54,950 nucleotides of DNA from Leeia speluncae (GTDB lineage Bacteria > Pseudomonadota > Gammaproteobacteria > Burkholderiales > Leeiaceae). The notes under the pieces are model-generated. The model was not told where the DNA came from. It was given only the letters and a program-made list of their open reading frames with translations, and ran no database searches. This document shows positions 18,284 through 26,002 of this stretch, in pieces; position 1 is the first letter of the stretch; each line of letters begins with the position of its first letter. The stretch is from the NCBI RefSeq assembly GCF_020564625.1, contig NZ_JAJBZT010000015.1, positions 1 through 54,950 on the forward strand, written 5' to 3'. Made by a program: the position numbers and the translations under genes.

Positions 18284-19372
18284 ATGAAGCAACTCACGAT
18301 TGGGATTTTAACTGGTGGTGGTGATTGCCCTGGGCTTAATGCAGTCATCCGTGCGGTGACGCAGACAGCTATTCGACAATTTGATGCCAAAGTGATTGGT
18401 ATTGAGGATGGTTTCGAAGGACTGGTGGAAGGGCGTACAAGTGTACTTACACTGGGCATGACAGAAGGACTCTTGCCTCAAGGCGGGACGATTCTAGGTA
18501 CGTCAAATAAAGGAGACCCCTGGCATTATCGGACGATGTTGTCAGATGGAACGATGAAGTCTGAAGATCGTTCTGCAGATATGCTTAAAACGGTGAATGA
18601 ATTAGGTATTGATGTCCTCGTTACCATCGGTGGTGATGGTACGATGCAATTGGCAGGGCAACTTGCGGCAATGAATATTCCTATTATTGGTGTGCCAAAG
18701 ACCATTGATAATGATTTAGCTGCCACGGATCAGACGTTTGGTTTTGATACGGCAGTTTCGATTGTTAGCGATGCTTTAGAGCGTTTAGCGACGACGGCTT
18801 CTTCGCATCATCGAGTCATGGTGGTGGAGGTGATGGGGCGAAGTGCAGGGTGGATTGCGTTAGCTGGTGGGCTTGCTGGTGCTGCTGACGTGATTCTTTT
18901 GCCAGAGATTGATTGGACGTGGGAAGCGGTGTGTCAAAAGGTATTGCAACGACACAGTGAAGGTATGCGCTACTCCTTAGTGTGTGTGGCGGAAGGTGCT
19001 TTGTTGCCTGATGGTTGCATTGTTAGCCAAACGGATGCTCGCCTAACTGACCCTATTCATATGGGTGGCATCGGGCATGTGGTCGCAAAAGAACTTGAAC
19101 AACGAACAAAGTTAGAATCCCGTGTGACCGTGTTGGGTCATTTACAACGTGGTGGTTCACCGACTAGTTATGATCGTCTTCTTTCCACGAGATTTGGCGT
19201 GGCGGCGGCGGAGTGTGCCGGCAAACATCAGTTTGGGGTGTTAGTGGCGCTAAGAAATAATGAGATTGTTGCCGTACCTGTGGAAGAAGCATTGGGCCCA
19301 AGAAAAGTGGTGCCAACGAATCATTCATTGATTGAAGACGGGCGACGTTTAGGAGTGTGCTTTGGCGACTAA
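18284..19372 (+). CDS. pfkA: 6-phosphofructokinase (PfkA family, mixed ATP/PPi-type signature)
   Basis: A 362-residue PfkA-fold enzyme that phosphorylates fructose-6-phosphate to fructose-1,6-bisphosphate. GGDG at residues 116-119 carries the Gly typical of ATP users, whereas PKTIDND at 138-144 carries the Lys typical of PPi-type and group III enzymes; classical ATP-PFKs have PGTIDND. D142 is the catalytic base. Other blocks are GGGDCPGLN, MGRSAGWIA and LGHLQRGGSPTSYDR. The length (versus 320 in E. coli) also fits the group III clade. ATP is more likely as phosphate donor, but PPi use is not excluded. It overlaps the next gene by 11 bases. Confidence 0.93.
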   Translation: MKQLTIGILTGGGDCPGLNAVIRAVTQTAIRQFDAKVIGIEDGFEGLVEGRTSVLTLGMTEGLLPQGGTILGTSNKGDPWHYRTMLSDGTMKSEDRSADMLKTVNELGIDVLVTIGGDGTMQLAGQLAAMNIPIIGVPKTIDNDLAATDQTFGFDTAVSIVSDALERLATTASSHHRVMVVEVMGRSAGWIALAGGLAGAADVILLPEIDWTWEAVCQKVLQRHSEGMRYSLVCVAEGALLPDGCIVSQTDARLTDPIHMGGIGHVVAKELEQRTKLESRVTVLGHLQRGGSPTSYDRLLSTRFGVAAAECAGKHQFGVLVALRNNEIVAVPVEEALGPRKVVPTNHSLIEDGRRLGVCFGD

Positions 19373-19877
19373 TACGGAAGGAGTTCAAAAGCCCTCTGTA
19401 CTCGTGAGTGCATGTCTACTTGGCGATCCCGTTCGCTACGACGGCCAAACAAAAGGGATGAGCGCCTCGCTAGTGAATCAGCTCGCGAACATTGCAAAGG
19501 TTATTCCTATCTGCCCGGAAATGGCGGGGGACTTACCAGTGCCTCGTTCCGCAGCAGAAATTATTCATGGGGATGGGCGAGATGTTTGGCGGGCCTTGGC
19601 GATGGTTCAAACCGCAGATAAACAAGATGTGACATCCGCTTTTAAGGCTGGTGCAGAAAAGGCGTTGGCCTTGGCAAAGGCGAATCAATGCCAATTTGCC
19701 TTATTAATGGCTCGGAGCCCATCTTGTGGCAATGTTCAAATATATGATGGTAGTTTTCAGTCTCAACTAAGAGAAGGGATGGGTGTTACAACTGCATTAC
19801 TCACCCAGCATGGGATTACCGTTTTCAACCCATCTCAAATTGAAGAGTTGTTTGAGCAATTGGCGGATACTGAGTAA
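19362..19877 (+). CDS. DUF523 family protein
   Basis: A 171-residue protein with the DUF523 pattern: SACLLGDPVRYDG near residues 17-29, CPEM and GDLPVPRSAAEI, then LLMARSPSCG near 117-126. The conserved cysteines suggest metal or cluster binding, but the function is unknown. The start is TTG 19362, inside the end of pfkA, with AGGAG at 19351-19355; no ATG is available nearby and the N-terminus then matches family length. Overlap by 11 bases implies translational coupling to pfkA. A strong hairpin follows the stop. Confidence 0.85.
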   Translation: MATNTEGVQKPSVLVSACLLGDPVRYDGQTKGMSASLVNQLANIAKVIPICPEMAGDLPVPRSAAEIIHGDGRDVWRALAMVQTADKQDVTSAFKAGAEKALALAKANQCQFALLMARSPSCGNVQIYDGSFQSQLREGMGVTTALLTQHGITVFNPSQIEELFEQLADTE

Positions 19878-19882
19878 ATCAT

Positions 19883-19911
19883 GCAGGTAGCCAAATGATT
19901 TGGCTACCTGC
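19883..19911. terminator. Hairpin between convergent DUF523 and PfkB genes
   Basis: A 13 bp perfect stem GCAGGTAGCCAAA/TTTGGCTACCTGC with a 3-base loop sits 5 bases past one stop and 7 bases past the other. T tracts are poor, but stem and position argue for a shared bidirectional terminator. Confidence 0.65.
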
Positions 19912-19918
19912 TCAATAT

Positions 19919-20851
19919 TTACAGCGAAGTTGCAACAGTTTGGGCGTATAAGCTATCGATCAGCTCCACTGATGGCGGATTGGCTCCCGCAGATAAGCAT
20001 CCACCTGCGCCGGCCGCTACAGAGAAACGTAAGTGTTCTTCCCAAGAGCGATCTGCATGATACATAACACTGTAAAGCAAGCCACCAATACTCGCATCTC
20101 CAGCGCCCACCGAATCAATCACTTCAATTTTAGGCGGTTTGCAGTGCCAGCTTTGTGTGCCAATGTGAATAGAGGCGCCCTGTTCACCACGGGTATATAA
20201 ATAAGCGGACTCAGGGTTCCAGCTTCTTAATTTGTCGAAGGAAGCATCAATGTCATCATGTCGGAACAAGCCTACTAGATCCTCATCAGATACTTTGACA
20301 ATATCTGCTAGCTTGGTCATTTTTTCTAAAATTGGATCATACTGTTCATCCATCATTAGACGGAAATTAGGGTCATAGCTAATTTTTACGCCATGCGATT
20401 TTAGCTCTGCCGCTAAGGCCACTAACTTATCAGCTAATGGCTGTCTGGCTAAGCTAACACCGCAAAAGTGTACCCACTCCACTGCATCCATCCAGCCTGC
20501 TGGCAGTAGGCTTGGATCAAAGTGAAGATCGGCACTATCATCCCCAATAAAGAAGTACTTTGGTGGCTGTGTTTCATGCACAATCGCGAGTAGCGGCGAC
20601 TTTGCCGGTTGCTGTAAGAAGCGCATATCCAGACCTGCAGCTTCTGTTGCTTCATGCAGCGCTTGGCCAAATACATCTTTACTAATTGCGCCTGCAAAAC
20701 CACTTGGCACGCCGAGCTTCGCCATTACGCGGCCAACGTTCCACGTCGCCCCACCTACTTTAGTCACCCAAGTGTCAGGGCCTGTACGAATAATGTCGGT
20801 AAGTGCTTCTCCAGCTGCTACAAAACGGGGGAGAGTAGTTGGTTGCGTCAT
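19919..20851 (-). CDS. PfkB-family sugar kinase, probable fructokinase
   Basis: A 310-residue ribokinase-fold kinase. PfkB signature 1 is GGATWNVGRVMAKLG at residues 33-47. The second signature DSVGAGDAS is at 246-254, with D252 as catalytic base and the anion hole formed by GAG. N-terminal AAGEALTDII matches fructokinases. It follows the AGE isomerase by 66 bases and the LacI gene, all leftward. Because AGE-family mannose isomerases make fructose, phosphorylation of fructose to fructose-6-phosphate is the likely reaction. Other ketose or adenosine-type substrates remain possible. Confidence 0.88.
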   Translation of the reverse strand: MTQPTTLPRFVAAGEALTDIIRTGPDTWVTKVGGATWNVGRVMAKLGVPSGFAGAISKDVFGQALHEATEAAGLDMRFLQQPAKSPLLAIVHETQPPKYFFIGDDSADLHFDPSLLPAGWMDAVEWVHFCGVSLARQPLADKLVALAAELKSHGVKISYDPNFRLMMDEQYDPILEKMTKLADIVKVSDEDLVGLFRHDDIDASFDKLRSWNPESAYLYTRGEQGASIHIGTQSWHCKPPKIEVIDSVGAGDASIGGLLYSVMYHADRSWEEHLRFSVAAGAGGCLSAGANPPSVELIDSLYAQTVATSL

Positions 20852-20917
20852 GAAATTCTCTTTTCAATGTTCATCATGATGGTTTAAACAATAGGGTAAG
20901 AATGGGGGGATCTTTAT

Positions 20918-22126
20918 TTATCCTAGTACATTCAATGCTTCATAGCAGGCACCCATGGTGTGATAATCCACTTTGCCTGCTGGGCTCTTTTCATCGGAAT
21001 ATTTTTTGTTGTCAGCGGATAAAATTCGGTACCAAGCGCCATGCTGGTGGTCGATCATATGATCCCAGCTGTAGATCCATAATTGGTTGTACCACGCCCA
21101 GTACTTTTCATTACCGGTTCGGTTGGCTAATAGGGCTGCTGTCGCTAGGCTTTCTGCTTGGACCCAAAAGTATTTATCGCTATCACAAATTTCATCTTCA
21201 GGCCCAAAGCCATAAAATAAGCCGCCATGTTCTCTATCCCATGCTTTATCCATGGCCGTATCAAATAACGTAATGGCTTTGGGTAACAGCCATTCGCTAT
21301 CACCCTGCAAGTGGTCTTTAAAACGTTCCATGATCAAGAGGAGCTTTGCCCACTCTGTTAGGTGACCCGGTTGGTAGCCCCAAGGGCGGAAAATATTCGT
21401 TTTATCATCTTTGTTGTATTCCCAATCTACTTGCCAGTTCGCTTGATAATGTTCCCACATCATATTGTTAGCTAATGCCGCTTGCCGAATGGTGATGTTT
21501 TTTGCTAATTCTTCTGCACGATGTAGATATTTTGTGTCACCCGTTGCCTCAAAGGCAGTTAGCATGGCTTCGCAGGCATGCATGTTGGCATTCTGCCCAC
21601 GGTACGGTTTTAACTGCCAATCCCCCGTTGCTTCATCTGCATACAAGCCGTAAGTTGGTTCCCAGAAACGTTTTTCCATGAGCGCATAGGTTTCGTCTAA
21701 CCATGACCTAGCTTCTGGGATGCCTGCCATCAGCGCATGGGCATAAGCGAGTAAAACAAATGCCAATCCATAACAATGGTTGGTTTCATCTAGTACGGTG
21801 GCAGTGCCGTCTTTCCAGCAAACTTCCCATGCATAGCCTTCTGTTTCTGCATTTCGGTGTGCAGACCTTAAAAATGACACCGCATGCTTTGTCATTTCTA
21901 AATATTCAGGCTTTTTAAATTGACTGTACGCCATTGCAAAGGTGAACACATAGCGTGTGCTGCTCACCAGATGCCTTGTACTTGCATCATAAATATCGCC
22001 GTTGTCTTTTAAAAAGTGATACATCCCGCCAGTCGTATCCACACACCGAGGATAGTAAAACGCCATGGTTTGCTGGATGTGATTCAAAAGGGGTTCACGT
22101 TGGCGAAAGTCAGGGTAATTCATCAT
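20918..22126 (-). CDS. AGE-family epimerase/isomerase, probable mannose isomerase (YihS-like)
   Basis: A 402-residue (alpha/alpha)6-barrel protein of the N-acylglucosamine 2-epimerase family. Three histidines align with the YihS/mannose isomerase catalytic set: H183 in NANMHACEAM, H255 in QPGHLTEWA and H389 in DYHTMGACYE, with RHLVSSTRY near 51-59 supplying arginines. These enzymes interconvert mannose, fructose and glucose or related sugars. The lacI stop lies within its AAGGAG ribosome site, and pfkB follows, so lacI-AGE-pfkB is one operon. ATG 22126 is adjacent to a second ATG at 22123, so the first residue is uncertain by one. An N-acyl-sugar epimerase role is less likely. Confidence 0.87.
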   Translation of the reverse strand: MMNYPDFRQREPLLNHIQQTMAFYYPRCVDTTGGMYHFLKDNGDIYDASTRHLVSSTRYVFTFAMAYSQFKKPEYLEMTKHAVSFLRSAHRNAETEGYAWEVCWKDGTATVLDETNHCYGLAFVLLAYAHALMAGIPEARSWLDETYALMEKRFWEPTYGLYADEATGDWQLKPYRGQNANMHACEAMLTAFEATGDTKYLHRAEELAKNITIRQAALANNMMWEHYQANWQVDWEYNKDDKTNIFRPWGYQPGHLTEWAKLLLIMERFKDHLQGDSEWLLPKAITLFDTAMDKAWDREHGGLFYGFGPEDEICDSDKYFWVQAESLATAALLANRTGNEKYWAWYNQLWIYSWDHMIDHQHGAWYRILSADNKKYSDEKSPAGKVDYHTMGACYEALNVLG

Positions 22127-22129
22127 GCA

Positions 22130-23122
22130 TTACTCCTTAAATAGAGTCGGTTGCGTACTTTGTCGGATGCAAAGTGAGACAGGAAGGACCATGGATAACT
22201 TATCTGTAGATAGATTCAAGAGGCTCTCCACACCTAGCTTTCCTAATTCCCCTTTTTCAATTCGAATCGTTGAAAGCGGAGGGTTGGCGTGTTGCGCTGC
22301 ATCGATATCATCAAATCCAATCACCGCAATATCTTTTGGAATCGAATACCCTTTTTGCTGACACGCTCGCATGGCAGCAAGAGCAACCGCATCGTTGTAG
22401 CAAACAATGGCATCAGGCGGTGTCGGTAAGGCTAATAGTTGCGCCGTGACTTCTTCGGTTGCGCTATCTAATGGCAAGGCATCATTAATCGTGACAAATA
22501 AATCAGGGTCTGCCAGTAATTGATGATTAAACAAAGACTTATGATAGCCATGTACCCGTTCTCGGATACTATAATGCGCTTGGGAACCAGAAATAAATGC
22601 GATACGGCGACGACCTAGTTTAATGAGATGATCCGTTGCTAACATTGCACCTTGACGGTTATCTGGATTGAGATGCGTTAGTTCATCGCTCGTGTTATCT
22701 AACAGAACAACAGGTTTGCCCAGCTTTTGGATAAGGCGGAGGACATCTGGCTCAAAGAAGCCTGCACAAATAATCGCGTCAGGTTCATGGCGTTTAATTT
22801 GGTTTTGAATTGGGTCGGCAGGTCCCAGAGATAAAAAACTGAGTGCGAGTTCATGTTGATGGCAAACGTGCTCGGCACCTTGCAACACGCTTGCATAAAA
22901 TGGGTAGCTAGCCAACGTGTTGTGCTGACGATGGATGATGAAGCATACCTTGCGGATGCGGTCATTTCGGAGTTTGTTAAAGTTGTAGCCCATCTCAGAA
23001 GCTACTTGATGAATTTTAAGCCGGGTGGATTCGGTCAGTCCCGCCTGATTTTTTAAAGCACGCGAAACCGTTCCAATAGATACCCCGGCTACTTTGGCGA
23101 TATCGCGCACTGTAGCAGACAT
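22130..23122 (-). CDS. LacI-family transcriptional repressor
   Basis: A 330-residue LacI/GalR protein. The helix-turn-helix and hinge occupy residues 1-55 (VRDIAKVAGVSIGTVSRAL, then LTESTRLKI...MGYNFNKLRND). The periplasmic-binding-protein-like core follows (DAIICAGFFEP, VVLLDNTS, IAVIGFDDIDAA). It is the first gene of the operon with the sugar isomerase and kinase, so it probably regulates its own operon in response to a sugar. The 180 bp upstream contains a tandem 11-mer and a 20 bp inverted repeat, candidate control elements. Confidence 0.93.
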   Translation of the reverse strand: MSATVRDIAKVAGVSIGTVSRALKNQAGLTESTRLKIHQVASEMGYNFNKLRNDRIRKVCFIIHRQHNTLASYPFYASVLQGAEHVCHQHELALSFLSLGPADPIQNQIKRHEPDAIICAGFFEPDVLRLIQKLGKPVVLLDNTSDELTHLNPDNRQGAMLATDHLIKLGRRRIAFISGSQAHYSIRERVHGYHKSLFNHQLLADPDLFVTINDALPLDSATEEVTAQLLALPTPPDAIVCYNDAVALAAMRACQQKGYSIPKDIAVIGFDDIDAAQHANPPLSTIRIEKGELGKLGVESLLNLSTDKLSMVLPVSLCIRQSTQPTLFKE

Positions 23123-23137
23123 GTCTATCCTCTTTTA

Positions 23138-23159
23138 TTTTGTTTAGTTTTTGTTTAGT
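23138..23159. repeat. Exact tandem direct repeat of TTTTGTTTAGT (2 copies)
   Basis: Two abutting identical 11-mers lie 15 bp upstream of lacI, in its probable leader. Helical-turn spacing could suit a dimeric regulator, but chance in an AT-rich stretch is possible. Confidence 0.6.
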
Positions 23160-23192
23160 AAAGGGATTCTACGCTGTGTTTTAAAGAAATAA

Positions 23193-23212
23193 AAGTACAA
23201 AAATCTGTACTT
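23193..23212. promoter_or_regulatory. Inverted repeat AAGTACA-N6-TGTACTT upstream of lacI
   Basis: Perfect 7 bp arms with a 6 bp spacer, 70-90 bp upstream of lacI. The spacer lacks the central CG common in LacI-family operators, so the bound factor is uncertain. Confidence 0.4.
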
Positions 23213-23244
23213 CATTGCGTTGAATAACTACGAGATAACGAGAC

Positions 23245-23268
23245 AAAAAAGCCACCTGTTACGGTGGC
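23245..23268 (-). terminator. Terminator of the GntR gene
   Basis: A GCCACC/GGTGGC stem (23251-23256 with 23263-23268) is followed by six T on the minus strand. It lies 35 bases past the GntR stop and separates that gene from lacI. Confidence 0.85.
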
Positions 23269-23302
23269 TTAGTGTGTGCATGCTAGTAAGAGTATGACGT
23301 AA

Positions 23303-23980
23303 CTATCTCTCGCTATGCTGTCTCTGTGCAAAAAAATCTTCTAATGCTTTTTCTGCTTTTAGAATATGCTCAGACAGATATTCTCTTGCCTTTTTACCCT
23401 CGCCAGCCTTACAAAAATCAATTAGGTGACGATGCTCATCGGTGGCTTGCTGGTCGAATTTTGCATACAAAATTTGCATGCGAGTGTACCGTTCTGTTTT
23501 GTTTAGTAAAGATTCAACTAGCGCTAAACTATGTGGACGATTTGCTGGTTTGTATAGGGCTAAATGGAAGTGCGCATTCAAACGACCCCAAAGCGAAATA
23601 TCTTGCTGAGCCAACGCATCTGCAAACTGATTAAGAATATTCTCCGCTTCATTAAATGCCGTACTTTCGGCATGATTGGCCGCGCGCTCAATCAAATCTC
23701 CCTCGACCATTACTCGTATATCGAGAAGTTCTTTAATATCGTCGAGCGAAAACTTGGTAACAATTGCCCCTTTATGGTCAAAAATTTGGATAAGACCTTC
23801 GGCCTCTAATTGACGGAGTGCCTCGCGTACTGGCACCCGGCTAACCCCAAATTCTAAAGATAAAGCTTCTTGTCTTAATTGAGAGCCATCTGGTAGCTCA
23901 CCACTTAAGATTCTATTCCTTAGCGCTTCGGTCACCGCTCCCGTCAGTGTTTGCCTAGCGATGGGACTATTTTTTTTCAT
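23303..23980 (-). CDS. GntR-family regulator, FCD (FadR-like) subfamily
   Basis: A 225-residue regulator. The winged helix spans about residues 10-75 (GAVTEALRNRILSGELPDG, FGVSRVPVREALRQLEAEGL). The FCD all-helical ligand domain follows, with metal-site residues in D..R around LLDIRVMVEG, H in NAHFHLALY and H in DEHRHLIDF. ATG 23980 is preferred; an upstream TTG adds 12 residues. FCD regulators mostly sense organic acids or sugar acids. It is divergent from the unrecognised gene at 24171 with 190 bp between them, a possible but unproven target. Confidence 0.9.
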   Translation of the reverse strand: MKKNSPIARQTLTGAVTEALRNRILSGELPDGSQLRQEALSLEFGVSRVPVREALRQLEAEGLIQIFDHKGAIVTKFSLDDIKELLDIRVMVEGDLIERAANHAESTAFNEAENILNQFADALAQQDISLWGRLNAHFHLALYKPANRPHSLALVESLLNKTERYTRMQILYAKFDQQATDEHRHLIDFCKAGEGKKAREYLSEHILKAEKALEDFFAQRQHSER

Positions 23981-24170
23981 TGTAGATTGACTTTGCAAGA
24001 TTAGATCAACACTCAAAGGGCGACATTAACAAACTCTTAGATCGATGGCAAATTTACCCATGCCCTTGATTGGATTCGATCAGCTTTTATTTAGATAACT
24101 CATGTAGTTAGCTGAGTTTTTAGATTCCAACGATAATTGCTGATTTCAGAAAAACGACGAAGAGGGAAGG

Positions 24171-25298
24171 ATGCTTGGTATAATCTGGGGATATGATTTT
24201 TCTACTAGGTTTGACATGCGAGTATCTGATCCAAGAACCATCACCGCTTTTCCATTTTCTGCAGAATACCCAGAGCTAGCCAATTGGCTTTCACAAGCAG
24301 GAAGCGCCCCAATCAATAAAGCGTTGATTGAAGAATTGTTTTTCGAAGGCAAAAGCGAAGTTATCGGTGCATTGTTAGCAGCATTGCCAGCAAAAGAGAG
24401 ACTACAGTGTTGGAAAGCCGTCGCGGCCATTGCTGATGGCACAGGTACGGTGCAAAGAGATGATGGCAAGCTAGTCCGTTTGTTTGCTATTCCACTCGTC
24501 ATTGTCGCAGGTTCTAGACAGCCTTACACCATCCCTGCATTACTCCCTAACCCGTTAGAAATGCGCGCTTTGCTCGTCGAGCATGGCGTGATGGATTCTA
24601 GTAACCATGTTTGGATGTCCGGTGAATTAGTGGACTTAGAAAGCCTTGGTAAAATTAAGAATGACGCTTGGTATCAAGCGCATTTGGCAACGACACTAGC
24701 GACCCAAGGGTTCCCATTCAATCTAACGCCTTCAGACGTCTTGGTCGAAAGCCAAGAACGCGTGCATTTACGTTTTATCGTCGGGATTGTTGTTGAAGAT
24801 GCGAGTCGTCAGCGTGCACGTATTGGCGATGAGGTCGGTAAATGGGGTATCCCATTTGGACAGTTGCTCCAAAAGCAATGGCAAAAAGAAGGTATGACAC
24901 TATTTGTGATGCCGAGAGCGCTAACGGGTGTCGTTGCTGGTCAATACGATGCCAGATTTACAACGCTTGAAGTGGCCTTCCATCTGTTTGCTAGTTCTAT
25001 TATTCGCCGTATTAGAGAAGGGGTAGGTGACCCTGCCGTGATTTTATCTGTGCATGAAAATGCAGAGATTCGCGTCACTATTCAGTCTAGATTGCAGCAA
25101 GACGTAGTAGAAAGATTTGTTTGGCCACTTGATCCAAAAGATCATATTCCTTCTGTCTTCTCCATGATGCATACGTTCTTTACGGAATGCCAAGTAAGCG
25201 ACATTATCCTTATCGACAGATGTTTGCCTGCGACGGTAGAGGAAGGAATCCCATTCTTCCCATGCCTAGATGATTTAGAAGGTGATACGACTCACTAA
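24171..25298 (+). CDS. Hypothetical protein, no family recognised
   Basis: An intact 375-residue frame with good coding character. AGAGGG lies 5 bases before ATG 24171; a second in-frame ATG 15 codons on lacks a ribosome site. I do not recognise the family. No signal peptide or long membrane helix is evident. It has an alpha-rich N-terminal part (LANWLSQAGS, ALIEELFFEGKSEV, LLAALPAKERLQCW), then mixed alpha/beta with several RF/VV strands, and an acidic C-terminal end with DHIPSVFSMMHTFF and DRCLPATVEEGIPFFPCLDD. It is flanked by a divergent GntR gene and convergent FixJ-like regulator, and ends at a strong bidirectional terminator, so it is a single-gene unit. Confidence 0.8.
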   Translation: MLGIIWGYDFSTRFDMRVSDPRTITAFPFSAEYPELANWLSQAGSAPINKALIEELFFEGKSEVIGALLAALPAKERLQCWKAVAAIADGTGTVQRDDGKLVRLFAIPLVIVAGSRQPYTIPALLPNPLEMRALLVEHGVMDSSNHVWMSGELVDLESLGKIKNDAWYQAHLATTLATQGFPFNLTPSDVLVESQERVHLRFIVGIVVEDASRQRARIGDEVGKWGIPFGQLLQKQWQKEGMTLFVMPRALTGVVAGQYDARFTTLEVAFHLFASSIIRRIREGVGDPAVILSVHENAEIRVTIQSRLQQDVVERFVWPLDPKDHIPSVFSMMHTFFTECQVSDIILIDRCLPATVEEGIPFFPCLDDLEGDTTH

Positions 25299-25320
25299 TC
25301 ACAAGTGGTGAGCCACCAAT

Positions 25321-25357
25321 AAAAAAGCACTGCAGTTTGACTTGCAGTGCTTTTTTT
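25321..25357. terminator. Bidirectional terminator
   Basis: GCACTGCA/TGCAGTGC (25327-25334 with 25343-25350) is flanked by six A and seven T. It serves the convergent genes at 24171-25298 and 25377-26000. Confidence 0.92.
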
Positions 25358-25376
25358 CATCTACACACCGTGATCA

Positions 25377-26000
25377 TTAGTCTGCTTGTGTGTCCGATCC
25401 TGCTAAGTATAGGCGTACCAGCTCAGCGAGAGACGGAGTTTCGAGTTTTGCAAAAATGTTCGCACGGTGCGTTTCAACCGTTCTTGGCGAAAGATCCAAC
25501 ACTCTGGCGATGTGCTTATTCGATAAACCTTCCGCAATGTGAGTGAGAATTTCTCTCTCTCGGTCAGTTAGCCTACCTAATCGTGTTTGTGCTTCACGAG
25601 TGAGGCTTTGCTGTTTTTGTTCTTTAATATGCTGGCCAACTGCTTTTTGCACTGCCTCTAAGAGCGCTTCTTCATCTACTGGTTTGACTAGAAACTCAAC
25701 CGCGCCCGCTTTAAATGCGCGGCGACAAAGATTTAAGTCACCATGTCCAGTAATGACAATCACAGGTAGCGTGCATTGTTCATCCAGCATTTTTTGCTGA
25801 AGTTGAAGTCCCGTCATACCTGGCATACGGATGTCCACAATCAAGCAGCCAATCGCCTGACGGTCAAAGCCAGAAAGAAATGTCTGAGGGTCGGCAAAGG
25901 TTTCTACCCGCATACCCATTGTACGAAGCAAAAGCGCTAAGGCTTCACGAACATCTTCGTCATCATCGACCAAGTAAATTAAAGGTGATTGCAAGTCCAT
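25377..26000 (-). CDS. FixJ/TtrR-type response regulator
   Basis: A 207-residue response regulator. The receiver domain has acidic pair D12-D14, phosphoacceptor D56 in CLIVDIRMPG, T84 and K106 in FLVKPVD. A LuxR-type helix-turn-helix lies near 145-200 (LTDREREILTHIAEGLSNKHIARVLDLSPRTVETHRANI). ATG 26000 is 2 bases after the kinase stop; the upstream frame extension lies inside the kinase gene. With the preceding kinase it forms one two-component system. No oxygen- or sulfur-linked target sits beside it, so the regulon is unknown. Confidence 0.93.
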   Translation of the reverse strand: MDLQSPLIYLVDDDEDVREALALLLRTMGMRVETFADPQTFLSGFDRQAIGCLIVDIRMPGMTGLQLQQKMLDEQCTLPVIVITGHGDLNLCRRAFKAGAVEFLVKPVDEEALLEAVQKAVGQHIKEQKQQSLTREAQTRLGRLTDREREILTHIAEGLSNKHIARVLDLSPRTVETHRANIFAKLETPSLAELVRLYLAGSDTQAD

Positions 26001-26002
26001 CA

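Noticed and set aside
24107-24130. AACTCA-N10-TGAGTTTTT hairpin as terminator or operator
   Set aside because: The stem is only 6 bp and AT-rich, and no gene ends before it on the plus strand.
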